Shown here: positions 48,023 through 57,589 of the stretch, piece after piece
How the letters are laid out: every line of letters begins with the position of its first letter
Position numbering within the stretch: the stretch's first letter is position 1
Position numbers and translations under genes: made by a program
Source: DASZBX01 sp035943635
GTDB lineage: Bacteria > Actinomycetota > Actinomycetes > Streptomycetales > Catenulisporaceae
DNA length: 64,000 nucleotides
Assembly (NCBI GenBank): GCA_035943635.1
Contig: DASZBX010000057.1
Location: 71,756-135,755 of the forward strand
Reading direction: 5' to 3'
Notes under the pieces: model-generated
The model's database searches: none
What the model was told of the DNA's origin: nothing
What the model saw: the letters and a program-made list of their open reading frames with translations, nothing else

Positions 48023-48925
48023 ATGACTGACAGCTCGACCACCGGCCCGGCCGACCGGCCGGTTTCCGGCCCGATGGCCGGCCAGACCGTGCTGGTGACC
48101 GGCGGCACCGGCGGCATCGGCCGGGCGACCGCGGTGGCCCTGGCCCGGCTCGGCGCGCGGGTCGGGATCACCGGCCGGGACCAGGCGCGCACCGCCGCCG
48201 TCGCGGCGCAGATCAGCGCGGAGACCGGGAACCCGGCCGTCGACGCGTTCGCCGCCGACATGTCCGCGCAGGCCGAGGTGCGCCGACTGGCCGCCGAGGT
48301 GCTCGGCGCGTACCCGCGGCTGGACGTGTTGGTCAACAACGTCGGCGGCCTGTGGGCCACCCGGCGCGTCACCGCCGACGGCCTGGAGCACACCTTCGCG
48401 GTCAACCACCTCGCCGGGTTCCTCCTCACCGACCTGCTGCTGGACCGGCTCAAGGCCAGCGCCCCGGCCCGGATCGTGACCGTCTCCTCCGGCGCCCAGG
48501 CCACCGGCCGGCTCAACTTCGCCGACCTGCAGGGCGAGAAGGCCTACTCCGGCATGCGCGCCTACAGCCAGTCGAAACTGGCCAACATCATGTTCACCTA
48601 CGAACTCGCCCGGCGCCTGGCCGGGACCGGGGTCACCGCCACCACGCTGCACCCCGGCCTGGTCCGGACCTCGTTCGCGGCCGAGGACGGACCCGGGTTC
48701 TGGAAGTACGCGCTGCCGCTGCTCAGCCCGGTGATGAAGACCCCGGAGAAGGGCGCCGCGACCTCGGTCTACCTCGCCTCGGCGGCCGAAGCCGAAGGCC
48801 TGACCGGCCAGTACTTCATCAACAGCAAGCCGAAGCGGTCCCAGAAGGGGTCCTACGACACCGCGGTCGCCGCCCGGCTGTGGGAGGTCAGCATGGACCT
48901 GGTCGGCGCGAAAACCGAGGCCTGA
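48023..48925 (+). CDS. Short-chain dehydrogenase/reductase (retinol dehydrogenase-like)
   Basis: A 300-residue SDR. NAD(P)-binding TGGTGGIGRATA, the NNVGG motif (LVNNVGGLW), catalytic S in VTVSSGAQ and Y-x-x-x-K as YSQSKLAN are present. The overall pattern resembles the retinol-dehydrogenase/oxidoreductase branch that uses NADP. Substrate unknown. ATG 48023 follows AAGGGAGAC. Confidence 0.9.
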   Translation: MTDSSTTGPADRPVSGPMAGQTVLVTGGTGGIGRATAVALARLGARVGITGRDQARTAAVAAQISAETGNPAVDAFAADMSAQAEVRRLAAEVLGAYPRLDVLVNNVGGLWATRRVTADGLEHTFAVNHLAGFLLTDLLLDRLKASAPARIVTVSSGAQATGRLNFADLQGEKAYSGMRAYSQSKLANIMFTYELARRLAGTGVTATTLHPGLVRTSFAAEDGPGFWKYALPLLSPVMKTPEKGAATSVYLASAAEAEGLTGQYFINSKPKRSQKGSYDTAVAARLWEVSMDLVGAKTEA

Positions 48926-49093
48926 CCACGGAATCGGGATCGGGCCGGCCCGGAGGCGGCGCCGCGCGGCCGGGACGGCCCGGCTGCTTGGGCCGCCCGG
49001 GAGGCCGGGTCGGCCGGGGCCGGTCCGGCCGCTCGGGCTGCTCCGGGTGCTCTGGTCGGCCCGGCCGCCCGGCGACCGGCCGGGCCGGACGGC

Positions 49094-49780
49094 TCAGTAG
49101 CTGCCCTTCTCGACGGTCAGGACCAGCGTCGAGGACCCGCCGAGGCTGCTGTCGACCGTGACGCTGTGCGTGCCCTGACTCAGGTTGGTCCCCTCGAACA
49201 GGCCGCTGCCCGAACCGGCGCCGAAGTTGGTCAGAGTGCCCAGTTTCTGCCCGGTCGCGGTCACATACACGGTCAGGGTGGCGCCGGTGTTCGCGTCGAG
49301 CGCGTAGACGCTCGTCTTCTCGCCCTTGACCGCGTAGGAGGCCTCTTCTATGACCACCCGGTCCAGGGCCCCGGTCCCGACCGTGATGCTGTAGGCCTGC
49401 TCGGCGCTCTCGCCGTCGACGATGTCGGTGACCTTCAGGGTGAACGAACTCGTCCCGGCCTTGGTCGGCGTGCCGTAGAGGACGCCGCCGTCGAGCGCCA
49501 CCCCGGCCGGCAGGCTCCCGGAGACCAGGGTCCACAGGTAAGGCGAGGACTCCGGGCCGCTGTAGGCCGGGCCGCCGGTCGCGACCGGCGAGGCCTCGAA
49601 CCCGAGGCCCACGTTGCCCAAACCGGGCGAGCACACCGCGCCGGAACAGGCGAACATCGACGTGCCGACGGTCAGCGGCGCCCCAGCGCCGGGCCCGGCC
49701 GCGGCGTCCGCGGGTGAGAGCGCGCCCAGGCTCGCGGCCAGCGCGGCCCCGAGAATCAGTGCCTTGTGTTGTGCTCGCAT
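49094..49780 (-). CDS. Secreted Ig-like (putative-Ig/He_PIG type) protein
   Basis: A 228-residue exported protein with a signal ending at ADA-AAG (about residue 27). Residues ~55-130 resemble bacterial putative-Ig domains (SPYLWTLVSGSLPAGVALDGGVLYGTPTKAGTSSFTLKVTD). The C-terminal ~90 residues form another beta-rich unit. These domains usually serve as extracellular spacers or binding modules; no catalytic motif is seen. ATG 49780 follows GAGGAGAAGG. The 170 bp beyond the stop are a GC-only low-complexity run of CGGCC repeats. Confidence 0.75.
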   Translation of the reverse strand: MRAQHKALILGAALAASLGALSPADAAAGPGAGAPLTVGTSMFACSGAVCSPGLGNVGLGFEASPVATGGPAYSGPESSPYLWTLVSGSLPAGVALDGGVLYGTPTKAGTSSFTLKVTDIVDGESAEQAYSITVGTGALDRVVIEEASYAVKGEKTSVYALDANTGATLTVYVTATGQKLGTLTNFGAGSGSGLFEGTNLSQGTHSVTVDSSLGGSSTLVLTVEKGSY

Positions 49781-50027
49781 GACGACCTTCTCCTCGATCT
49801 GTCGGATAGACCTGTTCGACAGATCTGCGGCAGGTGTGCGCACTCCCTGGGGCATCGCCAGGTACACGGATCCACCGGCCGATCGGTTCACCCGGGCGCC
49901 GGCCACACCCCGGGCGAGTCAGTTACAGCCGCCGAGAGAGCCAGCAGCTTGATATCTGCACACGACCCACACACGATCCACACAAGCTCTCCACCACAGG
50001 CTTACCGGACTCTGCTTCGATCGGACC

Positions 50028-50804
50028 ATGACCGAACCGACAGTCACCAGCGCCGCGTCGGCGCTCTATCTCGACCGGGTCGCCGCGACCGACGCCGCCC
50101 GCGCGTACAAGCGGGACCTGCTCGCCGCCCTCGCGGTCGAACCCGGCCACTGCGTGCTGGACCTCGGCTGCGGCCCCGGAACCGACCTCGCCGCGCTGGC
50201 CGCCGCAGTCGGTCCGACCGGCCGGGTGCTCGGGATCGATCAGGACCCGCAGATGGTCGCCGAGGCTCGGGCCCGGCTGGCCGGAGCGTCCGTCGTCGAG
50301 ATCTGCGAAGGCGACGCGCACCACCTGCCGATCGCGGCCGGCGCCGTCGACCGCGCCCGCACCGACAGAGTCCTGATGCACGTGGCCGACCCCGCGGCGG
50401 TGCTGGCCGAACTGCGCCGCGTGCTGCGCCCGGGCGGCCTGCTCACCCTGGCCGAACCCGACTGGGGCACCCTGGCCGTGGACCACCCCGATCTGGTCAC
50501 CTCCTGCGCGTTCACCCGGTTCATCGCGCAGAACACCAACCGCAACCAGGCCATCGGCCGCCAACTGCCCCGGCTGGCCGTCGACGCCGGATTCACGGTG
50601 CGGGCCGTGCGCAACGCCGCCGCGGTGTTCACGGACTTCGACACCGCGGAGACGGTCCTGGGCCTGCGCCGCAACACCCAGCGCGCCATCGCGGCCGGCT
50701 ATCTCGACCCGCAGTCCGCCGAAGCCTGGCTGGACCACCTGACCACCCGCCCGTTCTTCGGCACGGTCGGCTTCATCACCGTGCTCGCCCAGTCCGCGGG
50801 CTAG
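50028..50804 (+). CDS. SAM-dependent methyltransferase (Methyltransf_11/25 type)
   Basis: A 258-residue class I methyltransferase. SAM-binding VLDLGCGPGTDLAALA, the acidic IDQDPQMV loop, EGDAHHLP and the post-motif LRRVLRPGGLLTLAEPD are complete. It resembles UbiE/small-molecule methyltransferases; the acceptor is unknown. ATG 50028 has no clear Shine-Dalgarno sequence, so translation may be leaderless. Confidence 0.88.
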   Translation: MTEPTVTSAASALYLDRVAATDAARAYKRDLLAALAVEPGHCVLDLGCGPGTDLAALAAAVGPTGRVLGIDQDPQMVAEARARLAGASVVEICEGDAHHLPIAAGAVDRARTDRVLMHVADPAAVLAELRRVLRPGGLLTLAEPDWGTLAVDHPDLVTSCAFTRFIAQNTNRNQAIGRQLPRLAVDAGFTVRAVRNAAAVFTDFDTAETVLGLRRNTQRAIAAGYLDPQSAEAWLDHLTTRPFFGTVGFITVLAQSAG

Positions 50805-50910
50805 AAACCACGGCACCGCACAGAACCACGGACACTGCACTGAACCACCGGCCCCGCCCGGCCCCCGGGACCCGCGCGCCGACGGATCCCGGGGAGTTCG
50901 CGGGCGCGGG

Positions 50911-51372
50911 TCAGGCGCTCTCCTCCGCGCGTGCGCCGATCGGCAATCCGGCCTGGCGCAGCAGCGCGGGCAGGGTCCAGTCGCCCGCGCCGAACAGCGC
51001 CACCATCAGGAAGCCCCAGCAGAACAGGGCCGCCTGCTCGCCGCCGTTCTCGATCGGCCACAGCGACTTGGGCTGGTGCACCGTGAAGTAGGCGTAGGCC
51101 ATGGTGCCCGAGGCCAGCAGCGCGGCCGCCCGCGGGACCAGTCCGGCCAGCACCAGGACGCCGGTGACCAGCTCGATCAGCGCCGCGGTGCCGTCCGGGA
51201 AGGACGCCGCGGAGATCGTGCCGCCCTTGCCGAGGTTGCCGCCGAGGATCCCGAACAGGCTGGACGCGCCGTGGCAGGCGAACAACAGGCCGAGCACGAT
51301 GCGGTAGAGCGAGAGCGCGGCCCGGTGGGCCGGGCCGGCGGGCTCGCGGTCGATCGATCTGAGTACCCTCAC
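50911..51372 (-). CDS. DoxX-family membrane protein
   Basis: A 153-residue protein with four membrane segments and the DoxX pattern (LSLYRIVLGLLFACHGASSLFG, ALIELVTGVLVLAGLVPRAAALLASGTMAYAYFTVHQP). DoxX-like proteins occur in thiosulfate oxidation and in mycobacterial oxidative-stress complexes; the precise role is unclear. Start GTG 51372 has GGAGG about 11 bases upstream. Confidence 0.85.
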   Translation of the reverse strand: MRVLRSIDREPAGPAHRAALSLYRIVLGLLFACHGASSLFGILGGNLGKGGTISAASFPDGTAALIELVTGVLVLAGLVPRAAALLASGTMAYAYFTVHQPKSLWPIENGGEQAALFCWGFLMVALFGAGDWTLPALLRQAGLPIGARAEESA

Positions 51373-51789
51373 AGGGCATCAACCTCCGGTCGGTGGGTGG
51401 AACGCCGCCGGTCAGGCCGGGGCGCACCACCGGCACGGGCCGCGGCCGCGGCCGGTTCACCGCCCGGACCGGATTTGCCCAAGACCATAGTCGAACCATG
51501 CCCTGATTTTATCGGCGCGCGGGTTTGCCGCCGGGCCGGGCATTTCAGCCGCGTTCGAGCCGGTCCGGCCGCGCCCGATCGTGCGTTCCGCAGCCGCCCC
51601 TCACTCGTCCCACGGCACGCTCGGCGTCGTCGGACGACGGGCTGGTCACCCGCCCAGCCTGCCAGAAGAACGCCGACCGCGCAGACGCGCCGGCAAGCAC
51701 AGAGCGGGGAGCCCGGCACTGCGGACTCCCCGCTCCGCTCACCTCAACCTGCCCGCGCACACCCGGTCAGGGATGCGCCCGACCCCAGG
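51373..51789. other. Intergenic region with a terminator hairpin
   Basis: A 10-bp stem (51703-51712 with 51727-51736, 14-nt loop) lies about 53 bases beyond the minus-strand nuclease gene and is its likely terminator. No small gene or clear promoter is seen in the remaining ~330 bp. Confidence 0.5.
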
Positions 51790-54201
51790 TCAGGGCTTGA
51801 TCTCGACGACCTGCGGGTCGTGGTCACTCGTCTGGTTCGCGTACTCCGAGTTGATGTGCACGACCTGGTAGGTGTACGAGGTGATGCCCTTGGACACCAG
51901 AATGTGGTCCAGGACCTCGGAAACACCCTCGTAGTCATACGTGTACTGCTGGTCGACCGGCAGCGTGGTGATCAGGTCGGTCAGGATGGACGGGCCGGAA
52001 CCGTCGGACGTACCGGTCTCCAGCGAGGCCAGCGCCGGGCTGAACTGGTAGTCGTTCAGGTCGCCGACCACGACCACGTCCGCCTTCTTGTCCACGTCCA
52101 GGATGCTCTGCACGAAGTCGTGCTCGACCTGGGCCTGCCCCGAACGCTGGACCTGCGAGGACTGCTGCGGGAACTGGTAGCGGCCGTCCTGGTTCTGGTC
52201 GCCGAGCTTGGCCACCAGGTGGTTCGCGATCACGAACACGGTCTTGCCGCGGAAGCTGAACTCGCCGACCAGCGGCTTGCGGCTGTTCTGCCAGACCGGG
52301 TCGGCCGGGTCGATCCGGCCGGGGGACAGGGTCAGCGCGGGCTCGCCGTGCTGCTTGACCACCGCGGTCGCGGTCGTGGTGCGGTCCACCGAGGGCGAAC
52401 CGGTGTCCAGGAAGGACACATCCGCCTGGTTGAACAGGAACACCTGCCGGATGTTGCCGCCCGGCTGGCCGCCGTCCTGGTCGTTGGCCGGGTCGATCTC
52501 CCGGTAGCTGTACTGCGGGCCGCCGGCCGCGGCGATCGCGGTGGCCAGGTCGGCGATGGTCTGGTCGGCGGCGACCGTGCCGTCGTTCGTCGCGCCGGTG
52601 TCGTCCTGGACCTCCTCGACCGCGATGATGTCCGGCGAGGCCAGGTTCTTCACGATCCCGGTCGCCAGCGCCTGGTACTTAGACGCCGGGTCGGACGGGG
52701 CCAGGTTCTCCACGTTGTACGTCGCGATCGACAGCTGCTTGGCCGTCCCGGCGGTGGCGACCGTCGGGGCCAGGTTGTTGTGCACGACCGTGCCGAGCGT
52801 GGCGGCGGCGATCAGGAAACCGCCGTACTGCGAGTAGTCGATGGTGCCGACGGTGGCCCCGGAGAACTCGTCGCCGACGCTCACCTCGGGGTTGGTGCCG
52901 TTGTCCGCGACCACTTCGATCCGGCCGGCCGGGGTCTGGTTCTCGCCGAGCAGTTCGCTGCCGCCGCGGAAGGTGGCGTCCACGCCCGGGTCGCTGGTCA
53001 CGTACTGCTCGCCGTAGCTGTCCGACGGACCGATCACCTTGGCATTGTCGATCTCGACCCGCATGCCTTCGATGGACTCGTAGTAGTCCAGGGCCGAGCG
53101 GCTCGGGGTGATCGGGGTGGTCTCGATGCTCGCGCCGCCCAGGTTCGGGGCGTAGGCGGTCGGCACGGTGCCGGGGGCCAGCACGATCGGCGCGGGCAGC
53201 GCGTTGCCGGTGCTCAGGGTGACCGCGGTGGCCGACCCGAGCTCGGTCTGGGACAGGTTCGAGGTGGTCGCCGCGGTGTCGCCGGAGGCCAGCGGGTAGT
53301 ACTGCTCCACCTTGCCGCTGACCAGCAGGGAGTCGCCGACCGCGACGGTCGGGGCCGAGCCGGTGTAGACGAACACGGCCTCACTGGTGGCCGGGTCGGC
53401 GTCCGGGGCGGGGTCCTGGATCCAGTAGCCCTGCGAGCCGCTGGTGCGGATCGCGGTGACGATGCCGGGGACGTCGGTGACGGTCTGGCCGTTCTCCGGC
53501 GAGATCCACTTGTCGCTCTGGATGTCGTGGATCCGCAGCGGGCCGGGGACCGGCGGCGGGGTGCCGCCGCCGCTGCCCGAACCGGTCGGGGTCGGCGCGC
53601 CGTCGGTGAAGTCGGCGCCGTTCTGGTCGGTGTCCACCCCGTTGGTGCGCGAGTCGGAGGTGGTGTTGGTGGTGGCCGGGGCGTCGGCCGTGCCCTCGTG
53701 CACCACCGCGGTGCCGTAGCCGACCAGGTCGTGCACGCTTGCGGCCGCGGCGCAGTCGGCCGCGGTCAGGCAGGTCAGCGCGGTCTGCGAGGAGACCAGG
53801 GCGACGGTGCCGGCGGTGCCGGACAGGTTGATCGCGCCGGTCACGTCCGGGGTGGGCAGGCTCTGGGTGCCGCCGGCGCCGGCCGCCTCCTGGACCAGGA
53901 AGTACCCGCCGGGCGCGATCGACCCGGTCAGGCCGGTGACCTGCCAGGTGCTGGTCGGGCTGGGCGAGGCGGACAGGTACTGGACCGACCACGAGCCGAG
54001 CTGGACGGCGGTTGTACCGGCGTTGTAGAGCTCGATGAAGTCGTTCTTCAGCGCGGCGCCGGAGTTCCCGCCGCCGCCGTACACCTCGTTCACGACGACG
54101 TCGGCGGATACGGTGGCCTGGGCGCCGGGGACGACCAGGACGGTCGCGGCGACGGCCGCGGCGGCGGTCGCTCCGGCCGCTAGCATGCGTAATCTGGACA
54201 C
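51790..54201 (-). CDS. Secreted ExeM/NucH-type nuclease with lamin-tail domain
   Basis: An 803-residue exported protein. Signal 1-29 (AQA-TV). Residues ~32-165 are a lamin-tail domain (VVVNEVYGGGGNSGAALKNDFIELYN, GYFLVQEAAG). An OB-like/linker region follows, and residues ~490-803 form an endonuclease/exonuclease/phosphatase domain: IATYNVENL, DIIAVEEVQDD, VIANHLVAK, VVVVGDLNDYQFSPAL, YDYEGVSEVLDHILVS and SDHDPQVV. This is the layout of ExeM/NucH extracellular DNases that use environmental DNA as nutrient. GTG 54201 follows AAGGAGGACC. Confidence 0.9.
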   Translation of the reverse strand: MSRLRMLAAGATAAAAVAATVLVVPGAQATVSADVVVNEVYGGGGNSGAALKNDFIELYNAGTTAVQLGSWSVQYLSASPSPTSTWQVTGLTGSIAPGGYFLVQEAAGAGGTQSLPTPDVTGAINLSGTAGTVALVSSQTALTCLTAADCAAAASVHDLVGYGTAVVHEGTADAPATTNTTSDSRTNGVDTDQNGADFTDGAPTPTGSGSGGGTPPPVPGPLRIHDIQSDKWISPENGQTVTDVPGIVTAIRTSGSQGYWIQDPAPDADPATSEAVFVYTGSAPTVAVGDSLLVSGKVEQYYPLASGDTAATTSNLSQTELGSATAVTLSTGNALPAPIVLAPGTVPTAYAPNLGGASIETTPITPSRSALDYYESIEGMRVEIDNAKVIGPSDSYGEQYVTSDPGVDATFRGGSELLGENQTPAGRIEVVADNGTNPEVSVGDEFSGATVGTIDYSQYGGFLIAAATLGTVVHNNLAPTVATAGTAKQLSIATYNVENLAPSDPASKYQALATGIVKNLASPDIIAVEEVQDDTGATNDGTVAADQTIADLATAIAAAGGPQYSYREIDPANDQDGGQPGGNIRQVFLFNQADVSFLDTGSPSVDRTTTATAVVKQHGEPALTLSPGRIDPADPVWQNSRKPLVGEFSFRGKTVFVIANHLVAKLGDQNQDGRYQFPQQSSQVQRSGQAQVEHDFVQSILDVDKKADVVVVGDLNDYQFSPALASLETGTSDGSGPSILTDLITTLPVDQQYTYDYEGVSEVLDHILVSKGITSYTYQVVHINSEYANQTSDHDPQVVEIKP

Positions 54202-54425
54202 GGTCCTCCTTGAGTGCGGGTGGGCAGCCCTTCAGGATGTCGGTGTGCTCTGCGAGAGTCAACGGCTTCCGGACGTACGCGGAACGAGCGGCAGCGGACG
54301 ATTCGGCGTGCGGGAGGTGAATCGTGTGCGCCGGGTGCGGGTGGGGCCGGATGCCATTGGGTGCTGCTAGATTCGCTGGAGTCCGCTCACGTGCGCCGGC
54401 CGGGTTCGACTGACAGGAGCAGCTC

Positions 54426-55043
54426 ATGGAAGTCACGATCACGGTCGAACAGGCGGCCCACGAGTTCCTGCTGAGCTCGGTCGCGGCGCTGGAAGAGTAC
54501 GGGCAGCGCGTGTGGTGGAAGCGGTGCGCGTGGCAGGACGGTCATGACAACGGGCATTCGTTCTCTTATTGGCTGACCGTGAACGACGACGAACACGAGA
54601 CCTGGTTCGCGCCGGTCTACCACGGCGACCTCGGCGACCAGCTCCCGGAGGGCTTCGACGAGTTCACCCTCTTCATCGAGGGCGGCAAGAACAGCATCGA
54701 CGTGCTGCTCGACGAGGACGCCGAGCCGGGCGACCCGCCGAACACCCGCAGCCGGGAAGAGTTCTACGACGCCGACGACCGGCTGCTGGAGTTCGTCACG
54801 CGGGTCACCGACGAGCCCGATCCGATCGACTGGTTCAGCCGCGCGGACGCCTACCTGCGCTGCTTCCAGTGCGGCTCGATCGTGGCCGTCGCCAAGCCGG
54901 ACGACGAGTGCTTCTGCCACACGCTCAGCCGCGCCGCCGACGGCACGCTCCAGCGGCCGGACCTGGAACGCAACATCATCCCCGTGTACGTCCTCGCGCC
55001 GGAACCCGAGCCGGAGCCGGCGGCTGGGGCGACCGCCGAGTAA
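54426..55043 (+). CDS. Conserved-looking hypothetical protein with zinc-ribbon-like Cys pair
   Basis: A 205-residue acidic cytoplasmic protein. No named domain is recognised. The centre (HSFSYWLTVNDDEHETWFAPVYHGDLGDQLPEGFDEFTLFIEGG) is rich in aromatics and acids. Residues ~157-178 carry CFQC and CFCH, a possible metal-binding ribbon. The tail is a Pro/Glu run (EPEPEPA). ATG 54426 follows CAGGAGCAG and third-position GC is strongly coding-like. It is monocistronic. Confidence 0.75.
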   Translation: MEVTITVEQAAHEFLLSSVAALEEYGQRVWWKRCAWQDGHDNGHSFSYWLTVNDDEHETWFAPVYHGDLGDQLPEGFDEFTLFIEGGKNSIDVLLDEDAEPGDPPNTRSREEFYDADDRLLEFVTRVTDEPDPIDWFSRADAYLRCFQCGSIVAVAKPDDECFCHTLSRAADGTLQRPDLERNIIPVYVLAPEPEPEPAAGATAE

Positions 55044-55353
55044 TCCGAGTGGCCGGGTCATCGAAGAACCCGGATAGCCGTCCGGCCCAAACCCCGACAC
55101 AGGGCCCGCGACGTGCACGTGTGACAAGGCCGACCGGCCGGACGTCAATCAGAAGGCATACGACGTCGATCCGGGGAGCACACGCCATGCACAGACAAGC
55201 GAGCGAGGAGTTCCTGGACCTCGCGACGGCGCTTGCTACGCCTGCGCCAAACGGCGCGGCTGGGTCTGGTGAGCCGAGCGGGCCGCGACGCCCGAAGCGT
55301 CCACGGCCCGCTGCTGCATCGGCTCGCCGACTGTTCGATCGGCCGGGCCCCGG
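55044..55353. other. Intergenic region with terminator of the ABC operon
   Basis: A long hairpin at 55277-55312 (outer 9-bp stem 55277-55285 with 55304-55312; inner 5-bp stem 55287-55291 with 55297-55301; 5-nt loop) lies about 41 bases beyond the minus-strand operon. The left 230 bp hold no recognised gene. Confidence 0.65.
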
Positions 55354-55563
55354 CTACCGCCGCCGGGCCCGCCACAGGCTGACCGGCAGGATCACCGCCA
55401 CCGCCGCGGGCATGATCCACCAGGCCGGGACCGAGGTCCGGCTCACGCCGAAGGTCAGCGCCAGGGCCGCGACGACGGCCGCGGCCACCCGCCAGTCGTC
55501 GCCGACCACGAAGTCGTACCAGAACGCGCCGAAGGCGCGCAGCTGCTTGGTCAGGGTACTCAT
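55354..55563 (-). CDS. Small two-span membrane protein at the end of the ABC operon
   Basis: A 69-residue protein: an amphipathic start (MSTLTKQLRAFGAFWYDFVVGDDW) followed by two membrane helices and a basic WRARRR end. The WYDFVVGDDW-x-x-A pattern is seen in small uncharacterised actinobacterial membrane proteins. It starts two bases after the FTR1-like stop, with GGAG inside that gene, so it is cotranslated. Function unknown; a subunit or stabiliser of the transporter is a guess. Confidence 0.75.
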   Translation of the reverse strand: MSTLTKQLRAFGAFWYDFVVGDDWRVAAAVVAALALTFGVSRTSVPAWWIMPAAVAVILPVSLWRARRR

Positions 55564-55565
55564 GA

Positions 55566-56345
55566 TCAGTGCTCCACGGGTTGCAGGGCGGGGGAGGCCG
55601 GGCGGGTCGGCGCCGGCCCGCTGCGGCGAAGCACGGCCACCAGGGCCAGGGCGAACAGGGCCACGGCCGGGGCGATCACCAGCAGCGCGGCGTCGGAGCC
55701 GGGCCAGTTCGCGTGCGCGCCCTCGCCGCCCCAGAACACCCCGAAGGTGGTCAGCATGATCCCGACCACGAACTTCAGCGTGTTCTCCGGCACCTTCGCC
55801 AGCGGCGCCTTGATCGCGAAACCGAGCACGCTGACCAGGACCACGGCGATCGCCGCGGCCAGCGCGGCCAGTGGGATGTCGTGGTCGTTGGCGCCGAAGG
55901 TCAGCACGATGAAGACCACTTCCAGGCCTTCGAGCAGCACGCCCTTGAACGACAGGGTGAACGCGTACCAGTCCGGCACGGCGAACCGGCTGCGGGACTC
56001 GGCCGCGCTGGCCGCGGCCAGTTCGCGGGCGTAGATCGCGTCCTCGTCGTGCAGGTCCTTGTGGCCGCTGGCCCGCAGGACCGCCTTGCGCAGCCACTGC
56101 AGACCGAAGACCAGCAGCAGGCCGCCGACCAGCAGGCGCAGCGGGTCGAGCGGGATCACGGTGACCGCCGGGCCGATCACGGCGACGATCAGGGCCAGCG
56201 CGGCCAGCCCGCTGAGCACGCCGTAGGCGGCCGAGCGCCAGCTGCGGGCGGTGCCGGCGGCCAGCACGATCGTCACGGCCTCCACCGCCTCGACCGTGCA
56301 GGCCAGGAACACCGCGGCGAACAGGGCGCCACCAGTGCCGGTCAT
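55566..56345 (-). CDS. FTR1-like (COG4280-type) membrane protein
   Basis: A 259-residue protein with about seven membrane spans. Two E-x-x-E segments lie in membrane helices: CTVEAVEAVTIV near residue 19 and VLLEGLEVVFIV near 137. Iron permeases of the FTR1/EfeU family use R-E-x-x-E in equivalent places, so metal transport is plausible, but the arginine is absent from both. ATG 56345 overlaps the ABC ATPase stop as ATGA. Its place in an Fbp-type operon supports a link to iron or another cation. Confidence 0.7.
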   Translation of the reverse strand: MTGTGGALFAAVFLACTVEAVEAVTIVLAAGTARSWRSAAYGVLSGLAALALIVAVIGPAVTVIPLDPLRLLVGGLLLVFGLQWLRKAVLRASGHKDLHDEDAIYARELAAASAAESRSRFAVPDWYAFTLSFKGVLLEGLEVVFIVLTFGANDHDIPLAALAAAIAVVLVSVLGFAIKAPLAKVPENTLKFVVGIMLTTFGVFWGGEGAHANWPGSDAALLVIAPAVALFALALVAVLRRSGPAPTRPASPALQPVEH

Positions 56346-57589
56346 TCGGGATCTCCTTGCGTCGGGGTGGGGTCGGCCGTGGCCGCTCTCGCGGTCGTAA
56401 CGGCCGTTATTTTCTCATCGTAACGCTGATTCCGCCCATCGGTATACGGGAAGACGATGCAGCCGCCCGGGTCCAGGTCCAGCCGGACCCGGCTGCCGCG
56501 CGGCCGGGCGGTCGCGGCGAACACGGCGGTCAGCATCACCTCGCCGCACGCGATCACGTGGTCGTAGCCGCGGCCGCGGTACGCCACGTCCACGACCGTG
56601 CCCTCCACCTGGCCTTCACCGGTGCCGTCGCCGGCCGGATCCGCGAACCCGGTCGCCGCCGGACGGATCAGCAGCCGCACCTCGTCGCCGGTCCGCAGGC
56701 CGCCGCCCGCGTCCCCGCAGGCCCGCGCCCGCAGCCGCCACGGCCCGACCCCGACCAGCACCGACTCGCCGTCCGGGCCCGCCGGCTCGATCACCGTGCC
56801 CGCGAATTCGCCGCTCAAGCCGGTGAACCGGGCCACGAACGGCGTCGCGGGCCGCTGGTAGATCGTCTCCGGGTCCGCCAGCTGGACCAGGCGGCCCTGG
56901 TCGAGCACCCCGATCACGTCGGCCAACGCGAACGCCTCGGCCTGGTCGTGCGTGATGTAGACCGCGGTGGCGCCGCACTGCCGGGTCAGCGTCGCGATCT
57001 CGACTCGCAGCCGCTCGCGCAGATCGGTGTCCAGATTCGACAGCGGCTCGTCGAACAGGAGCAGCCCGGGCCGGGCCACGATCGCCCTTGCCAGGGCCAC
57101 CCGCTGCTGCTGGCCGCCGGACAGCTCGTGCGGGTAACGCTCGGCCAGCCCGGCCAGACCCATCTGCTCCAGGGCCGCCAGCGCTCGAGTCCGGGACTGG
57201 TCCGCGGGCAGCTTCCGGCGGCGCAGCGCGTAACCGACGTTGCCGGCCGCGGTCAGGTGCGGCCACAGCGCGTAGTCCTGGAAGACCATCGCCAGGTCGC
57301 GCTGCTCCGGCGGGACGTGCCGGCGCGGGTCGCTGACCAGGCGCTCGCCGATGTGCAGTTCGCCCTCGTCCAGCCGCTCGATCCCGGCCAGCGCGCGCAC
57401 CAGCGTGGTCTTGCCCGACCCGGACGGCCCGAGCAGCACCAGGAAACTCCCGGCGGCCACCTCCAGGTCGACCGCGGCCAGGGCCCGCACCGGGCCGTAC
57501 CGCTTGCCCGCGCCGACCAGCCGGACCCGGTGCCCGCCGCGGTCGGCCAGGGTGCTCTCAGGGGCGACCGTGCGCCCGCCTCGGTTCAT
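56342..57589 (-). CDS. ABC transporter ATPase of the FbpC/Fe3+ type
   Basis: A 415-residue ABC ATPase. Walker A GPSGSGKTT at 54-62, Q-loop VFQDYALWP ~102-110, signature LSGGQ 156-160, Walker B LLLFDEP 176-182 and the switch H in YITHD. A C-terminal TOBE-type domain (about 290-395) is typical of Fe3+, spermidine and sulfate importers. ATG 57589 overlaps the permease stop as ATGA and has GGGAAGGACG. It would power the double permease encoded upstream. Confidence 0.9.
   Translation of the reverse strand: MNRGGRTVAPESTLADRGGHRVRLVGAGKRYGPVRALAAVDLEVAAGSFLVLLGPSGSGKTTLVRALAGIERLDEGELHIGERLVSDPRRHVPPEQRDLAMVFQDYALWPHLTAAGNVGYALRRRKLPADQSRTRALAALEQMGLAGLAERYPHELSGGQQQRVALARAIVARPGLLLFDEPLSNLDTDLRERLRVEIATLTRQCGATAVYITHDQAEAFALADVIGVLDQGRLVQLADPETIYQRPATPFVARFTGLSGEFAGTVIEPAGPDGESVLVGVGPWRLRARACGDAGGGLRTGDEVRLLIRPAATGFADPAGDGTGEGQVEGTVVDVAYRGRGYDHVIACGEVMLTAVFAATARPRGSRVRLDLDPGGCIVFPYTDGRNQRYDEKITAVTTARAATADPTPTQGDPE

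Noticed and set aside
51076..54183. A 1035-codon frame opposite the secreted nuclease
   Set aside because: Antisense shadow with no family features.
55187..55350. Small gene beginning MHRQASEEF before the ABC operon terminator
   Set aside because: It has no ribosome site, becomes Arg/Pro-rich after about 25 codons and runs through the terminator hairpin.
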